From a virus: 46,363 bases of DNA. A program made the position numbers and the translations under genes. The notes below the pieces were generated by a model. The model was not told where the DNA came from, did no database searches, and saw only the letters and a list, made by a program, of their open reading frames with translations. Where the stretch lies: the IMG/VR virus record IMGVR_UViG_3300035698_030421, positions 1 to 46,363 of that record; one strand, 5' to 3'. Shown piece by piece: positions 23,745 through 31,037 of this stretch. The stretch's first letter is position 1. Each line of letters begins with the position of its first letter.

Positions 23745-24558
23745 CTTCCCATTTTTTAATTTTTATATTCCAATCCCACTTGCTCATGTTTGGGATAACA
23801 AACTCCCTGTCTTTTATTCTTTTTACAAATGCCTGAACAGTTCTTTCCACAATTTGATGTGAGGGAAGTATCTCTGGAGCAACACCAACCTTGGTTGAAA
23901 TAACTGGAATCCCCATAGCCGAAGCTTCCATAATAGGCATTGGATAACCTTCCCAAGATGAAGTACAAACTAAAACATCAATGTGAGAATAGTAATTGGC
24001 CATATCACTATGGTTTTTAACATAATCTTTTTCTTTCAAATGTGGCTTTAAAGTAAAGTGTTTCCCTAGTGGCAAATAAAATTCCTCATATCCTTTTTTC
24101 TCTTTATGGCCAGACATAGCTCCAACCCAGCCCACTCTAGGATTGGGGGGAATCACGACTGTTCCAAAAACTGTTTTCCACTCAAAAACCTTTAAATCAA
24201 CACCAGCCTGAACTTTTTTCACATTATCCCTATAAGCAATATGCTTAAAAGAAATATCAGAAGTAACAAAGGCTCGATAGTACTTAGTAGTATCATAGCC
24301 ATCCATTTCAAACTGCTCGTGAAAAATGCAAATGGTTTTTTCATAAGGAATATTTTTCCAATTCATCCAAGGAGCAAACAATATTATTCTGTCATATTGG
24401 TCAAAATCAAGTTCCTCTTTGGGCAAATCTTTTCCTCGATATTTTCGATAGTCACACTCATATTTAATATCATAGTCATGTTTACCAAATCTTTTTACCG
24501 CTTGAGCAATATGGTCAAAAGCCCAACCTGGAAAATTAGGCATTAATAAAATTTTCAT
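23731..24558 (-). CDS. GT-B glycosyltransferase (GT4-like), short
   Basis: 275 residues. The donor domain contains RVGWVGAMSGHKEKKG, IDVLVCTSSWEGYPMPIMEASAMGIPVISTKVGVAPEIL (in pieces: SSWEGYPMP, then E-x7-E) and ends KIKKWEDAI. The N-terminal acceptor domain is about 130 residues (YDRIILFAPWMNWKN, ICIFHEQF). It is smaller than most GT4 enzymes (350-400 residues). Overlaps upstream methyltransferase by four bases. Confidence 0.85.
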   Translation of the reverse strand: MKILLMPNFPGWAFDHIAQAVKRFGKHDYDIKYECDYRKYRGKDLPKEELDFDQYDRIILFAPWMNWKNIPYEKTICIFHEQFEMDGYDTTKYYRAFVTSDISFKHIAYRDNVKKVQAGVDLKVFEWKTVFGTVVIPPNPRVGWVGAMSGHKEKKGYEEFYLPLGKHFTLKPHLKEKDYVKNHSDMANYYSHIDVLVCTSSWEGYPMPIMEASAMGIPVISTKVGVAPEILPSHQIVERTVQAFVKRIKDREFVIPNMSKWDWNIKIKKWEDAIK

Positions 24559-25076
24559 AGTTTATATCCGTAATCTGGATGCTCCCAACCTACCAGTGGC
24601 TTATCATCAACAGCTCTTTTTTTAACTGCTGATATTCTGGCATCTCTGCTACCATCGTACCAAGTCTTTAAAACTTCAAAATCACTTCCAATTTGTTTAA
24701 TAACCTCTTCCATTGTTAGCCCTACAAAATGATAATTTCCATCTCTGTCTTGATTCCCAAAAAGAAGTTGAGAGAATCTATCAATATTTTTATTTTTAGA
24801 ATACTCCGCAAATAATCTCTCACAATCAGGGAACCTTAACTTTAAAATGCCACCAGGCTTTAAAACTCGTTTCCAATCATCTAAAACCTGCCTCCAAACT
24901 CTCCAAGATACATGCTCTAAAATATCCTTAGCAAAAACCTCATCAACCGACTCATTTTCAAAAGGAAGCTTATCTGTTACATCATGAGCCAAATCAACTC
25001 CATCATTAGCATAAAAGTCAATATTTATATATCCCTCAAGTATTATTGGTCCACATCCTATATTCAGTTTTTTCAT
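24555..25076 (-). CDS. Small class I SAM methyltransferase
   Basis: 173 residues. Motif I KLNIGCGP at 3-10, acidic motif II NIDFY at 18-22, motif IV DEVFAKDILEHV at about 46-57 and post-motif RVLKPGGILKLRFP at about 69-82 define a methyltransferase of the type common in glycan clusters. The target is unknown; a sugar hydroxyl is likely by context. Overlaps both neighbours by four bases. Confidence 0.88.
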   Translation of the reverse strand: MKKLNIGCGPIILEGYINIDFYANDGVDLAHDVTDKLPFENESVDEVFAKDILEHVSWRVWRQVLDDWKRVLKPGGILKLRFPDCERLFAEYSKNKNIDRFSQLLFGNQDRDGNYHFVGLTMEEVIKQIGSDFEVLKTWYDGSRDARISAVKKRAVDDKPLVGWEHPDYGYKL

Positions 25077-25801
25077 GAATTTCCTAAAAAATCATTTGTA
25101 ACTTGTTTTAAATCATCCACTGGCATTGGCCAAATTGGATTATGTCCATGGTCTTTTACCTCCATATCTCCATAGCCCCAATTCCCATCTTCTCCAAAAA
25201 GGTGCCAACACCTAATGTTAGTGGCCCAACCAACTTTCCAATTTTTTGCTCTCATTCGTTTACTAATCCAAAGTTCTTCATGGCCTCTTAATTCTCTTTT
25301 ATCTTTCCAGGCTCCAAGCCCACAAACAAGGTTTGTGTCCATAATCCTCATGTACCCTGGCACATGAGAAAATTCAGTTACATCCTTAGAAGCATCTGAA
25401 AAAACCTCCTTCTCATTTGTACCGACCAAAATTTGCGGTCGAAGAGCAATCGCCCCATACTCAGGATTCTCTTCCATAAGCTTGATAAGACGTTCAAGCC
25501 AGTCCATTCCATTATCAATTCGTTTAGGCACCAAAATATCATTGTCAGTAGAAATAAAATAACTAGATTCAACAAATTGCATTCCCAAGTGCTTAGCTGC
25601 TTCAAGGCCGATGTTCCTATCAAGCTTGATGTAAATATCTGATTGACTTGCATAAACTTCCCTTGCTTCTTCACTAGACCCATTATCAATAAGAATAAGT
25701 CTGTAAGGATAATTAGTATTTTTTCGCAATGCTCTCAAAACAAGAATAGTAAATTCCTCTCGCTTCCAAGTGGTCATTACAATATCAATTGGTTTTTTCA
25801 T
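25073..25801 (-). CDS. Family-2 (GT-A) glycosyltransferase
   Basis: 242 residues. PIDIVMTTWKREEFTILVLRAL at the N-terminus, LILIDNGSSEE at about 35-45, NIGLEAAKHLGM at 63-74 and the DXD-type motif STDND at 84-88. LRGHEELWISKRM (about 176-188) fits the acceptor-side ED/HEE region. Inverting GT-A enzyme acting in the cassette; donor and acceptor unknown. Confidence 0.88.
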   Translation of the reverse strand: MKKPIDIVMTTWKREEFTILVLRALRKNTNYPYRLILIDNGSSEEAREVYASQSDIYIKLDRNIGLEAAKHLGMQFVESSYFISTDNDILVPKRIDNGMDWLERLIKLMEENPEYGAIALRPQILVGTNEKEVFSDASKDVTEFSHVPGYMRIMDTNLVCGLGAWKDKRELRGHEELWISKRMRAKNWKVGWATNIRCWHLFGEDGNWGYGDMEVKDHGHNPIWPMPVDDLKQVTNDFLGNS

Positions 25802-25979
25802 TTTCTATTTCTTTTTTAATAAATTCTTTAAATACTAAAACAAAAGCTCTTGGAAAATTAATATTTTGATTCATTTCATTAGTTACTTCAATTTCAAGAA
25901 TTGTAGCAATTTGTTGAAAACTCATGTTAGCTTCTATAAGTGATTCAAATTTATAAAAGATTTTATCTATGTCTATCAT
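25785..25979 (-). CDS. Small helical protein in the glycan cassette, unknown function
   Basis: 64 residues from the ATG at 25979, preceded by GGGAGAACAGGG and overlapping the TGA of the gene upstream (ATGA). Helical, mixed charge (DKIFYKFESLIEANMSFQQI). No recognised domain. Confidence 0.65.
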   Translation of the reverse strand: MIDIDKIFYKFESLIEANMSFQQIATILEIEVTNEMNQNINFPRAFVLVFKEFIKKEIENEKTN

Positions 25980-26188
25980 TCCCTGTTCTCCCAAGGCTTA
26001 TTACCTTTTAAATATGTAAGAGCTACACCGATTCTCATACGAGCATCTTGAGCATGTCTGAGAGCAATGTTAATTTCTTCATGAGCTGGAATTGGCATCA
26101 TTGCCTTTAAAGTTTCTAACTTTCCAATTGTTTTAGAAAGCCTTCCTCTTAATTGCAAACATTTTTGTTCAGCATTGTCTGTATTCAT
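25976..26188 (-). CDS. Small two-helix protein, possibly of the Acb2/Tad1 hairpin type
   Basis: 70 residues predicted as a helical hairpin: helix 1 about 8-30 (KCLQLRGRLSKTIGKLETLKAM), a proline turn (MPIPAHEE), helix 2 about 38-60 (INIALRHAQDARMRIGVALTYL). The second helix with AxxxxQxARMxxGxAL resembles small phage proteins I associate with the Acb2/Tad1 cyclic-nucleotide sponge fold. The resemblance is weak and made from memory; another helical hairpin function is equally possible. Overlaps neighbours by four bases on each side. Confidence 0.45.
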   Translation of the reverse strand: MNTDNAEQKCLQLRGRLSKTIGKLETLKAMMPIPAHEEINIALRHAQDARMRIGVALTYLKGNKPWENRE

Positions 26189-26889
26189 AATTTCCTTTCA
26201 CCCCTAATTTCTACAATATATGGGGATGTATTAATATGTTGTGGTTCAAAATGTCGAGTTAGCATATAGAACATGGCCCAATCATCACCCCATGGATTGC
26301 CCAAATCATCCTTGTCGCCATACATTGCCTCAACTTCTCTATATCTAAGTTTCATTTCACGGCCAAATTCATATGGGTCATTTGTCTCTGGTAAGAAGCC
26401 AGTTTGTTGCAAACATTCTTTTTTAAACATGAAACCACCGCTCATCACATCACCAGACTTAAACTCTTCTAATTTAAGATGTTGCTTAGACATTCTGACT
26501 TGAGACTCCCACTTATTCCAAGTAACAATGCCTCCAAAATTAAAAACCTTTTTATCTGGGTATTTTTCAATAGCCTGATTCATTACCTCTAAATAATAGG
26601 GAAGATAATAGTCATCAGCATCAAGCCAACAAATCCATTCACCCTCGGCAGCTCTCATGCCATCATTTCTTGAAAAAGCTCGTTGTTTAGCAATGTCGTG
26701 TTTTATGACTCTAAGGCGAGGCTGTAACTTCTCTATAAACGGCTTTAGAGCATCAAACGTGCCATCAACAGAGCCATCATCAACAATGATGTGCTCCCAA
26801 TCGGTAAAAGACTGATTAAGCACACTCAACACGTTTCTTTTAATTGTTTTTTCGCTATTGTGAGCTGGGGTAATAATTGAAAATTTCAT
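26185..26889 (-). CDS. Family-2 (GT-A) glycosyltransferase
   Basis: 234 residues of a textbook GT2 enzyme: FSIITPAHNSEKTIKRNVLSVLNQ, IIVDDGSVDGT with DDGS at 37-40, a helix FSRNDGMRAAEGEW, and the metal-binding CWLDADD at 88-93. Transfers a sugar from a nucleotide donor. Overlaps both neighbours by four bases, so it is co-translated with the cassette. Confidence 0.92.
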   Translation of the reverse strand: MKFSIITPAHNSEKTIKRNVLSVLNQSFTDWEHIIVDDGSVDGTFDALKPFIEKLQPRLRVIKHDIAKQRAFSRNDGMRAAEGEWICWLDADDYYLPYYLEVMNQAIEKYPDKKVFNFGGIVTWNKWESQVRMSKQHLKLEEFKSGDVMSGGFMFKKECLQQTGFLPETNDPYEFGREMKLRYREVEAMYGDKDDLGNPWGDDWAMFYMLTRHFEPQHINTSPYIVEIRGERKL

Positions 26890-27206
26890 AATTTGACTCC
26901 CTGTATTTTATTTCTATGTTGATAAGCGTTACCTACTACCAAAATACTGTGCATCGGTTTTAAATGTTTGCCCAAATTCCACCCCATTCTCTTATAGTCC
27001 CAATCAACAATTATGTATTTTACATCAGACGGCTCAATTAAATTCCTGATACAAACAATGTCGTGCTCATAAATTCTTTTGCCCTGATAGTCATGTTTTC
27101 CAGTAAATTCATTCTCAATATCTCCAATACCACAACCTTCGTTTTCACGCCTAAATCGCTTTTTCCCCTTGGACCATGTACGGCGGTTAGTCTTTCTTAT
27201 TTGCAT
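26886..27206 (-). CDS. YopX-like protein
   Basis: 106 residues. Residues about 33-55 read EFTGKHDYQGKRIYEHDIVCI, the YopX/DUF1064-style pattern (F/YTG-x-D-x-x-GK-x-I-Y-E-x-DIV), and the C-terminus has ILVVGNAYQHRN, matching the usual VVGNIYEN end. The N-terminus is basic (RKTNRRTWSKGKKRFRR). YopX-like proteins are frequent phage beta-barrel proteins without known function. Its place inside the glycan cassette is odd. Confidence 0.75.
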   Translation of the reverse strand: MQIRKTNRRTWSKGKKRFRRENEGCGIGDIENEFTGKHDYQGKRIYEHDIVCIRNLIEPSDVKYIIVDWDYKRMGWNLGKHLKPMHSILVVGNAYQHRNKIQGVKL

Positions 27207-27486
27207 TTTCTTTTGCTTTCAACTCTTGTTGCTCTTTTTTAGCTTTCAATTCTTGCTGCTTTTTCTTAACATCAAAACCATCAGGAACAGTAAACTCAAG
27301 AACAATGGAATTATTTTTACCAGGAACTTTTCTTATAGATAACAACTCTGGGTAAAAACCAATGTGTTCAATAAAGTTAATAGCAAGCAAATTTCTACCA
27401 ACTTTATCTTTAAGTTTAAACTCGTCACTTCTAAATAATCGAGGTTTTTTTACCCCTGGTTTATTTTTTTTTGGCAACGTATTCAT
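27187..27486 (-). CDS. Small basic protein in the glycan cassette, unknown function
   Basis: 99 residues; a basic N-terminus (KKNKPGVKKPRLFR), a small alpha/beta middle (NLLAINFIEHIGFYPELLSI, SIVLEFTVPDGF) and a Lys/Gln/Glu helix at the C-terminus (two tandem KKQQELKA/KKEQQELKA repeats). Overlaps the dehydrogenase gene by 26 bases and the YopX-like gene by 20. Not recognised. Confidence 0.6.
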   Translation of the reverse strand: MNTLPKKNKPGVKKPRLFRSDEFKLKDKVGRNLLAINFIEHIGFYPELLSIRKVPGKNNSIVLEFTVPDGFDVKKKQQELKAKKEQQELKAKENANKKD

Positions 27487-28252
27487 AGTTGAGTTTCTCT
27501 ACTAATTGTAACAATGGTTTTTGAAACTTACGATTAAAAGCCTTATTATCTTTTGGCAAACACATTCCTCCAAATCCACGTTTCCCATCCAATCCCACAT
27601 CAAGGTGATTTTCACCAATCCATTTTCTCCTGTACAAAGCTTCTTTGACTACTTCATAATCAGCAGGATTTTCCTCACCATCACAAACATCATAAATAGT
27701 TTCTCCGAAAATAACCTTCATGGCATAAAAATTATTAATGGCCAATTTAATCATTTCAGAAGTATCAGTATTTGTATGTATATAATGTGTATCTTTACTT
27801 TTAACTGCTTCTTTATAAAGTCCCAAAACCTCTTCTCCAAAAGACTTCATTTCATCGCTACCAACAACTACCAAGTCAGGGTTAAAAGTATCTTGGCCAA
27901 TTGTCCTCATGGTCAAAAACTCTGGGTTATGAACCATGCACTTAATACCAAGTTGGTCATTAATATTCCTAGTAGTACCAGGGATAACAGTCGAGCGATT
28001 AATGTAAATTTTTTGACCACCTCCAAGTTGCTCAATCTGCCTAACAATCTCTAAAATATGTTTAGTTTCATATCCATGCTCAGTATTAGGGGTAGGAAGA
28101 CAGAGGAAAACATACCTCTTCTTTTCAGCAATTTCCTTGAGAGTCATCGTAGAATCATTGAGGGCAAAATAATCATCAATTTTAAACAACTTCCTAGTGG
28201 CTCCGCCAATTATTCCAGTTCCACCGATGACTACTGCATTATCTAATTTCAT
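27461..28252 (-). CDS. Nucleotide-sugar dehydrogenase, C-terminally short
   Basis: 263 residues from the ATG that overlaps the upstream TGA. It has the signatures of the UDP-glucose/GDP-mannose dehydrogenase family: NAD site GGTGIIGG at 10-17, YINRSTVIPGTT, HNPEFL, EMIKLAINNFYAMKV (Lys 170, Asn 173/174) and the catalytic Cys in GFGGMCLPKD (C231). Family members oxidise a UDP- or GDP-hexose at C6 to a uronic acid. Typical enzymes are about 400-440 residues; the C-terminal nucleotide-binding domain is absent here, so either a partner supplies it or the substrate differs. Confidence 0.82.
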   Translation of the reverse strand: MKLDNAVVIGGTGIIGGATRKLFKIDDYFALNDSTMTLKEIAEKKRYVFLCLPTPNTEHGYETKHILEIVRQIEQLGGGQKIYINRSTVIPGTTRNINDQLGIKCMVHNPEFLTMRTIGQDTFNPDLVVVGSDEMKSFGEEVLGLYKEAVKSKDTHYIHTNTDTSEMIKLAINNFYAMKVIFGETIYDVCDGEENPADYEVVKEALYRRKWIGENHLDVGLDGKRGFGGMCLPKDNKAFNRKFQKPLLQLVEKLNYEYVAKKK

Positions 28253-28458
28253 ACTTTTTCGTTCCAAAATTCTTTATCTTTTTCTACATCAGACTTTGAA
28301 AAGGCATACAAATGCTCTACATCAAGACCCTTGGCACAAACTGCACAAAAGCAAATATATCTTTTTTCATGTGGCAAGTTTAGAATAGCTTTTCCTCCTA
28401 GCAAATCATTGCCACATCTACTACATATTGTTGGGACTGTCTCAATTCTTTTAGGCAT
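28249..28458 (-). CDS. Zinc-binding small protein in the glycan cassette
   Basis: 69 residues with CSRCGN near residue 12 and CFCAVC near residue 36, enough for one zinc site. Overlaps the first glycosyltransferase gene by eight bases and the dehydrogenase by four. Function unknown. Confidence 0.7.
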   Translation of the reverse strand: MPKRIETVPTICSRCGNDLLGGKAILNLPHEKRYICFCAVCAKGLDVEHLYAFSKSDVEKDKEFWNEKV

Positions 28459-29779
28459 AAATTAATGGTTCCAAGTTATTTTTTAATACTGCGTTTAAAT
28501 TCCTGTTTTTTCTCAAGTGAATCTGCATGGCCAAACTTGGGTCATATCTCAAGTGATAAGCAATTTTAGCTGCTGTCCCATGATGATAACGAGCCTCAAA
28601 ATCTTTACGAGCATATTCAGGAGCATCGTCTGGACCATATTTAGTATTGGTTCTACTATCTTTTCCATAAGTCTCAGCCAAATCAGCCATCACATCCCAA
28701 TTACTTGCATATTTCTTGTAAATAGCATTAGGTCCATAAATATCTCTCATTGGAGGGAAGTCTTGATTAAGCACCATGACTGCTCCGCCGACTCCAGCTT
28801 CTTGGGCAGTAAGAGAATATGTTTCACTAACAGAAGAATGAATATAAACATTTGAATATTGAAGCCATTTAGTAACTTGCTCCCAAGATACTCTGGTTTT
28901 CCACGATTCATCGAACTCAGAGGCAAAGATAAGCTCTTTGGAACTTAGCTTTAGGTCAATGCCTAAGTTTTTTAATTCTTCTCTATAAGAAACCTTATCG
29001 CCTCCAGTTGAATGGAAATCAAAAATAATCAATCTTACACTCATATTAATCTTCTTCAACTCGGCCATGGTCTTAATTACCATCTCAACCTGTTTTCCTC
29101 TATCGAGGCGTATTGGATACACACATACCGCATCTGCACCAGCAATGTCTTTCTCGTTAAATAATCTGGTAGAAACTTCATCAAATCCATAATAAGCAGC
29201 TAAGTCAATTGGATGTGGAACAACCTTAACTTTTTCCGCACCAACATTAAAGTTTCTAGCAATAGACTCAGTTGAGATATTGTTAAAAGCAACATAGAAC
29301 GAATTTGGGAATGGTTTTTCAATAAGTTTTAAATATTCTTCTTGGAAGAATGGCCTCAAATTGGCCAGGGTATAAGGAGCAGTTGCACTATGAATCCAAT
29401 GCATCCACTTGATATTTGGAAGTTCAGCAGCAATTTTGCGAGCAGCTAGGTTATGTTTTAAAGCGGCTGGCTGATAAATATAGTCATGAGTTAAAACAAC
29501 GTCAATATCTTTTAAATGTTCTTTTAAAGAAACATAAAGTTTTTCTACATCAGCATCGAAAGTATCATCTTTCTTAATAACATTGTGACAATTAACAGCA
29601 GGAATTTTTCTAATTTCAGCATCTTTGTAAGCTTCAATCGGTTTAAAATGCTCAGAAACAATAACAACGGGTTGAAAACCTCCCATTTTAAGCATTTTAA
29701 TTTGGTCTTGAACGACTCTGTTGAGAGAGTAAGCTGGGTCAGCAGCATTAAAATTGGTAGCAATACATACTTTTTTCAT
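28451..29779 (-). CDS. GT-B glycosyltransferase (GT4-like), first gene of the cassette
   Basis: 442 residues. Rossmann-like N-domain (CIATNFNAADPAYSLNRVVQDQIKML, DVVLTHDYIYQPAA, MHWIHSATAPYTL) and C-domain with KVKVVPHPIDLAAYYG, VCVYPIRLDRGKQVEMVIK and SVSETYSLTAQEAGVGGAVMVL, the E-x7-E region of GT4 enzymes. It is the promoter-proximal gene of the cassette, with an AGGAA ribosome binding site. Substrates unknown. Confidence 0.87.
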   Translation of the reverse strand: MKKVCIATNFNAADPAYSLNRVVQDQIKMLKMGGFQPVVIVSEHFKPIEAYKDAEIRKIPAVNCHNVIKKDDTFDADVEKLYVSLKEHLKDIDVVLTHDYIYQPAALKHNLAARKIAAELPNIKWMHWIHSATAPYTLANLRPFFQEEYLKLIEKPFPNSFYVAFNNISTESIARNFNVGAEKVKVVPHPIDLAAYYGFDEVSTRLFNEKDIAGADAVCVYPIRLDRGKQVEMVIKTMAELKKINMSVRLIIFDFHSTGGDKVSYREELKNLGIDLKLSSKELIFASEFDESWKTRVSWEQVTKWLQYSNVYIHSSVSETYSLTAQEAGVGGAVMVLNQDFPPMRDIYGPNAIYKKYASNWDVMADLAETYGKDSRTNTKYGPDDAPEYARKDFEARYHHGTAAKIAYHLRYDPSLAMQIHLRKNRNLNAVLKNNLEPLIYA

Positions 29780-29816
29780 ATTTGATTCCTATTATTACAA
29801 TTTACATTCTTGCAAT

Positions 29817-29845
29817 AACATACATCAAAAACTTAGTATTGTCAA
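29817..29845 (-). promoter_or_regulatory. Sigma70-like promoter of the glycan cassette
   Basis: Minus strand TTGACA (29845-29840), 17-bp spacer, TATGTT (29822-29817), followed by a leader of about 30 bases with an AGGAA ribosome binding site before the 29779 start codon. It sits between the head gene ending at 29855 and the cassette. Confidence 0.78.
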
Positions 29846-29854
29846 TCTTCAATT

Positions 29855-30142
29855 TTAAGCAGAAGTGTAAGAAAGTTTTGCTCCACTTCCAGACAATACT
29901 GCATAGGCACCAGAAACCATTTTGATTGGATGTGGGAAAGCGATTGAATCATTTCCACCTGCTATAGCAGCAAGTTTATAAATCTCAGTTCCATTTCCAT
30001 CAATACTAGCGTCAATAACAGCAGTAGCGGCAGCTCCGCTACCAGCAACTAGATGTAAGCTATAAATTTCTTTTCCAGCCACAGCAATTACTCCAGTAGC
30101 ATCAATTCTTGCTGGGGTTACAGGTGATAATTTTGTAATCAT
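29855..30142 (-). CDS. Small head decoration-like protein
   Basis: 95 residues, almost entirely beta and small residues: ATGVIAVAGKEIYSLHLVAGSG, AVIDASIDGNGTEIYKLAAIAGG, HPIKMVSGAYAVLSGSGAKLSY. This composition is typical of small phage virion proteins (decoration or tail-knob proteins). Head genes lie upstream. No family named with confidence. Confidence 0.6.
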   Translation of the reverse strand: MITKLSPVTPARIDATGVIAVAGKEIYSLHLVAGSGAAATAVIDASIDGNGTEIYKLAAIAGGNDSIAFPHPIKMVSGAYAVLSGSGAKLSYTSA

Positions 30143-30151
30143 AATACTCCT

Positions 30152-30700
30152 TTAAAATTTACCTGGCCTACTTCCCATGGAATGAGTTGGGGCAATATCA
30201 TCTTTAGCACCATCTCCATACCAGCCAACACCATCTTTATCATAAACTACTTTTTGAATCCTATTTCCAATTTTCTCCTTAGTAGGTTTGCCAGATGCAA
30301 TTCCTTTCATATCGGAATTGCCAAATTCTTCATTTTCTAATTGTGAACGAGTCTTGCCAATTTCTCTAGGGACCATTTTCCCCTTTGAAGAAATTACATT
30401 TGATTCGTCTTTATGTTCTTTTTTACATTTTGCCTCATGTTTTTCAAGAGCTAATTTGCTCTTACAATCTCTTTGACAATATTGACAAATATGTTTTATG
30501 GCTGAATCAGCCTTTTTTGTTTCTTTAGTTTTAACCTCTTGTAAAAATCCGTAGGTTGCTAAAAAATGGTCAGCTATCACATATAGTTCTTCTGGGAAAA
30601 GCATTGTTTTGCCAGCTTCAATCTCGTATATAGTTCCAGCTCCATCAGGTCCATAAACTACCTGAACTTTTTTTATGTGAGGGTTTTTTATAGCTCTCAT
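30152..30700 (-). CDS. Zinc-finger-containing head-region protein
   Basis: 182 residues from the ATG at 30700 (AAAGG upstream). Residues about 1-55 form a beta domain (KKVQVVYGPDGAGTIYEIEAGKTMLF), followed by a C2HC/C2H2-like finger HICQYCQRDCKSKLALEKHEAKC at about 68-90 and a long polar C-terminal region (GKMVPREIGKTRSQLENEE). Possibly a head-completion or morphogenesis factor; unknown. Confidence 0.6.
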   Translation of the reverse strand: MRAIKNPHIKKVQVVYGPDGAGTIYEIEAGKTMLFPEELYVIADHFLATYGFLQEVKTKETKKADSAIKHICQYCQRDCKSKLALEKHEAKCKKEHKDESNVISSKGKMVPREIGKTRSQLENEEFGNSDMKGIASGKPTKEKIGNRIQKVVYDKDGVGWYGDGAKDDIAPTHSMGSRPGKF

Positions 30701-30718
30701 AATTTTACCTTTCGCAAA

Positions 30719-30747
30719 GTAGGGGAGCAGAATTTCCACTCCCCTAC
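30719..30747. other. Perfect 9-bp hairpin between two head genes
   Basis: GTAGGGGAG (30719-30727) is the exact reverse complement of CTCCCCTAC (30739-30747). In the minus-strand transcript it lies between the Thr/Ser-tailed gene and the zinc-finger gene and is followed only by a short TTT, so it is a weak terminator, attenuator or mRNA-processing hairpin. Confidence 0.6.
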
Positions 30748-30758
30748 AGAGTTACTAT

Positions 30759-31007
30759 TTAACTAGTTGTCGTGCTCGTGCTCGTGCTTGTACTTGTTGA
30801 AGTACTTGTTGTAGTCGATGTTGAAGTCGATGTTGAAGTACTTGTCGATGTGGTCATTAGTTGACCGACCCAAGTTGTTCCGTTGTATACCATGAACGCA
30901 TTGGTTGCTGTATCGTAATAGACTTCCCCTAGCTTTGGAGCAGATGGGGGAGTTGTAGCAGTACGAATACGACCACTAAATTTTTGAAAATGTGTTCCAT
31001 TTGACAT
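30759..31007 (-). CDS. Thr/Ser-tailed small protein next to the major capsid gene
   Basis: 82 residues. Residues 1-51 carry the motif GEVYYDTATNAFMVYNGTTWVG, frequent in phage fibre and capsid-fibre proteins; residues 52-82 are 31 Thr/Ser residues that run to the stop. It starts 31 bases after the major capsid gene, so it may be a high-copy capsid fibre or decoration protein that displays the repeat on the head (inference). Confidence 0.7.
   Translation of the reverse strand: MSNGTHFQKFSGRIRTATTPPSAPKLGEVYYDTATNAFMVYNGTTWVGQLMTTSTSTSTSTSTSTTTSTSTSTSTSTSTTTS
30762..30854 (-). repeat. Thr/Ser codon repeat, 31 codons
   Basis: Shortest of the four Thr/Ser tracts, with the same T-S alternation and TTT interruptions and mixed codons, ending directly at the stop codon. 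Confidence 0.95.
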
Positions 31008-31037
31008 AATGTGGTCTCCTTTATTTCATACTACTTA

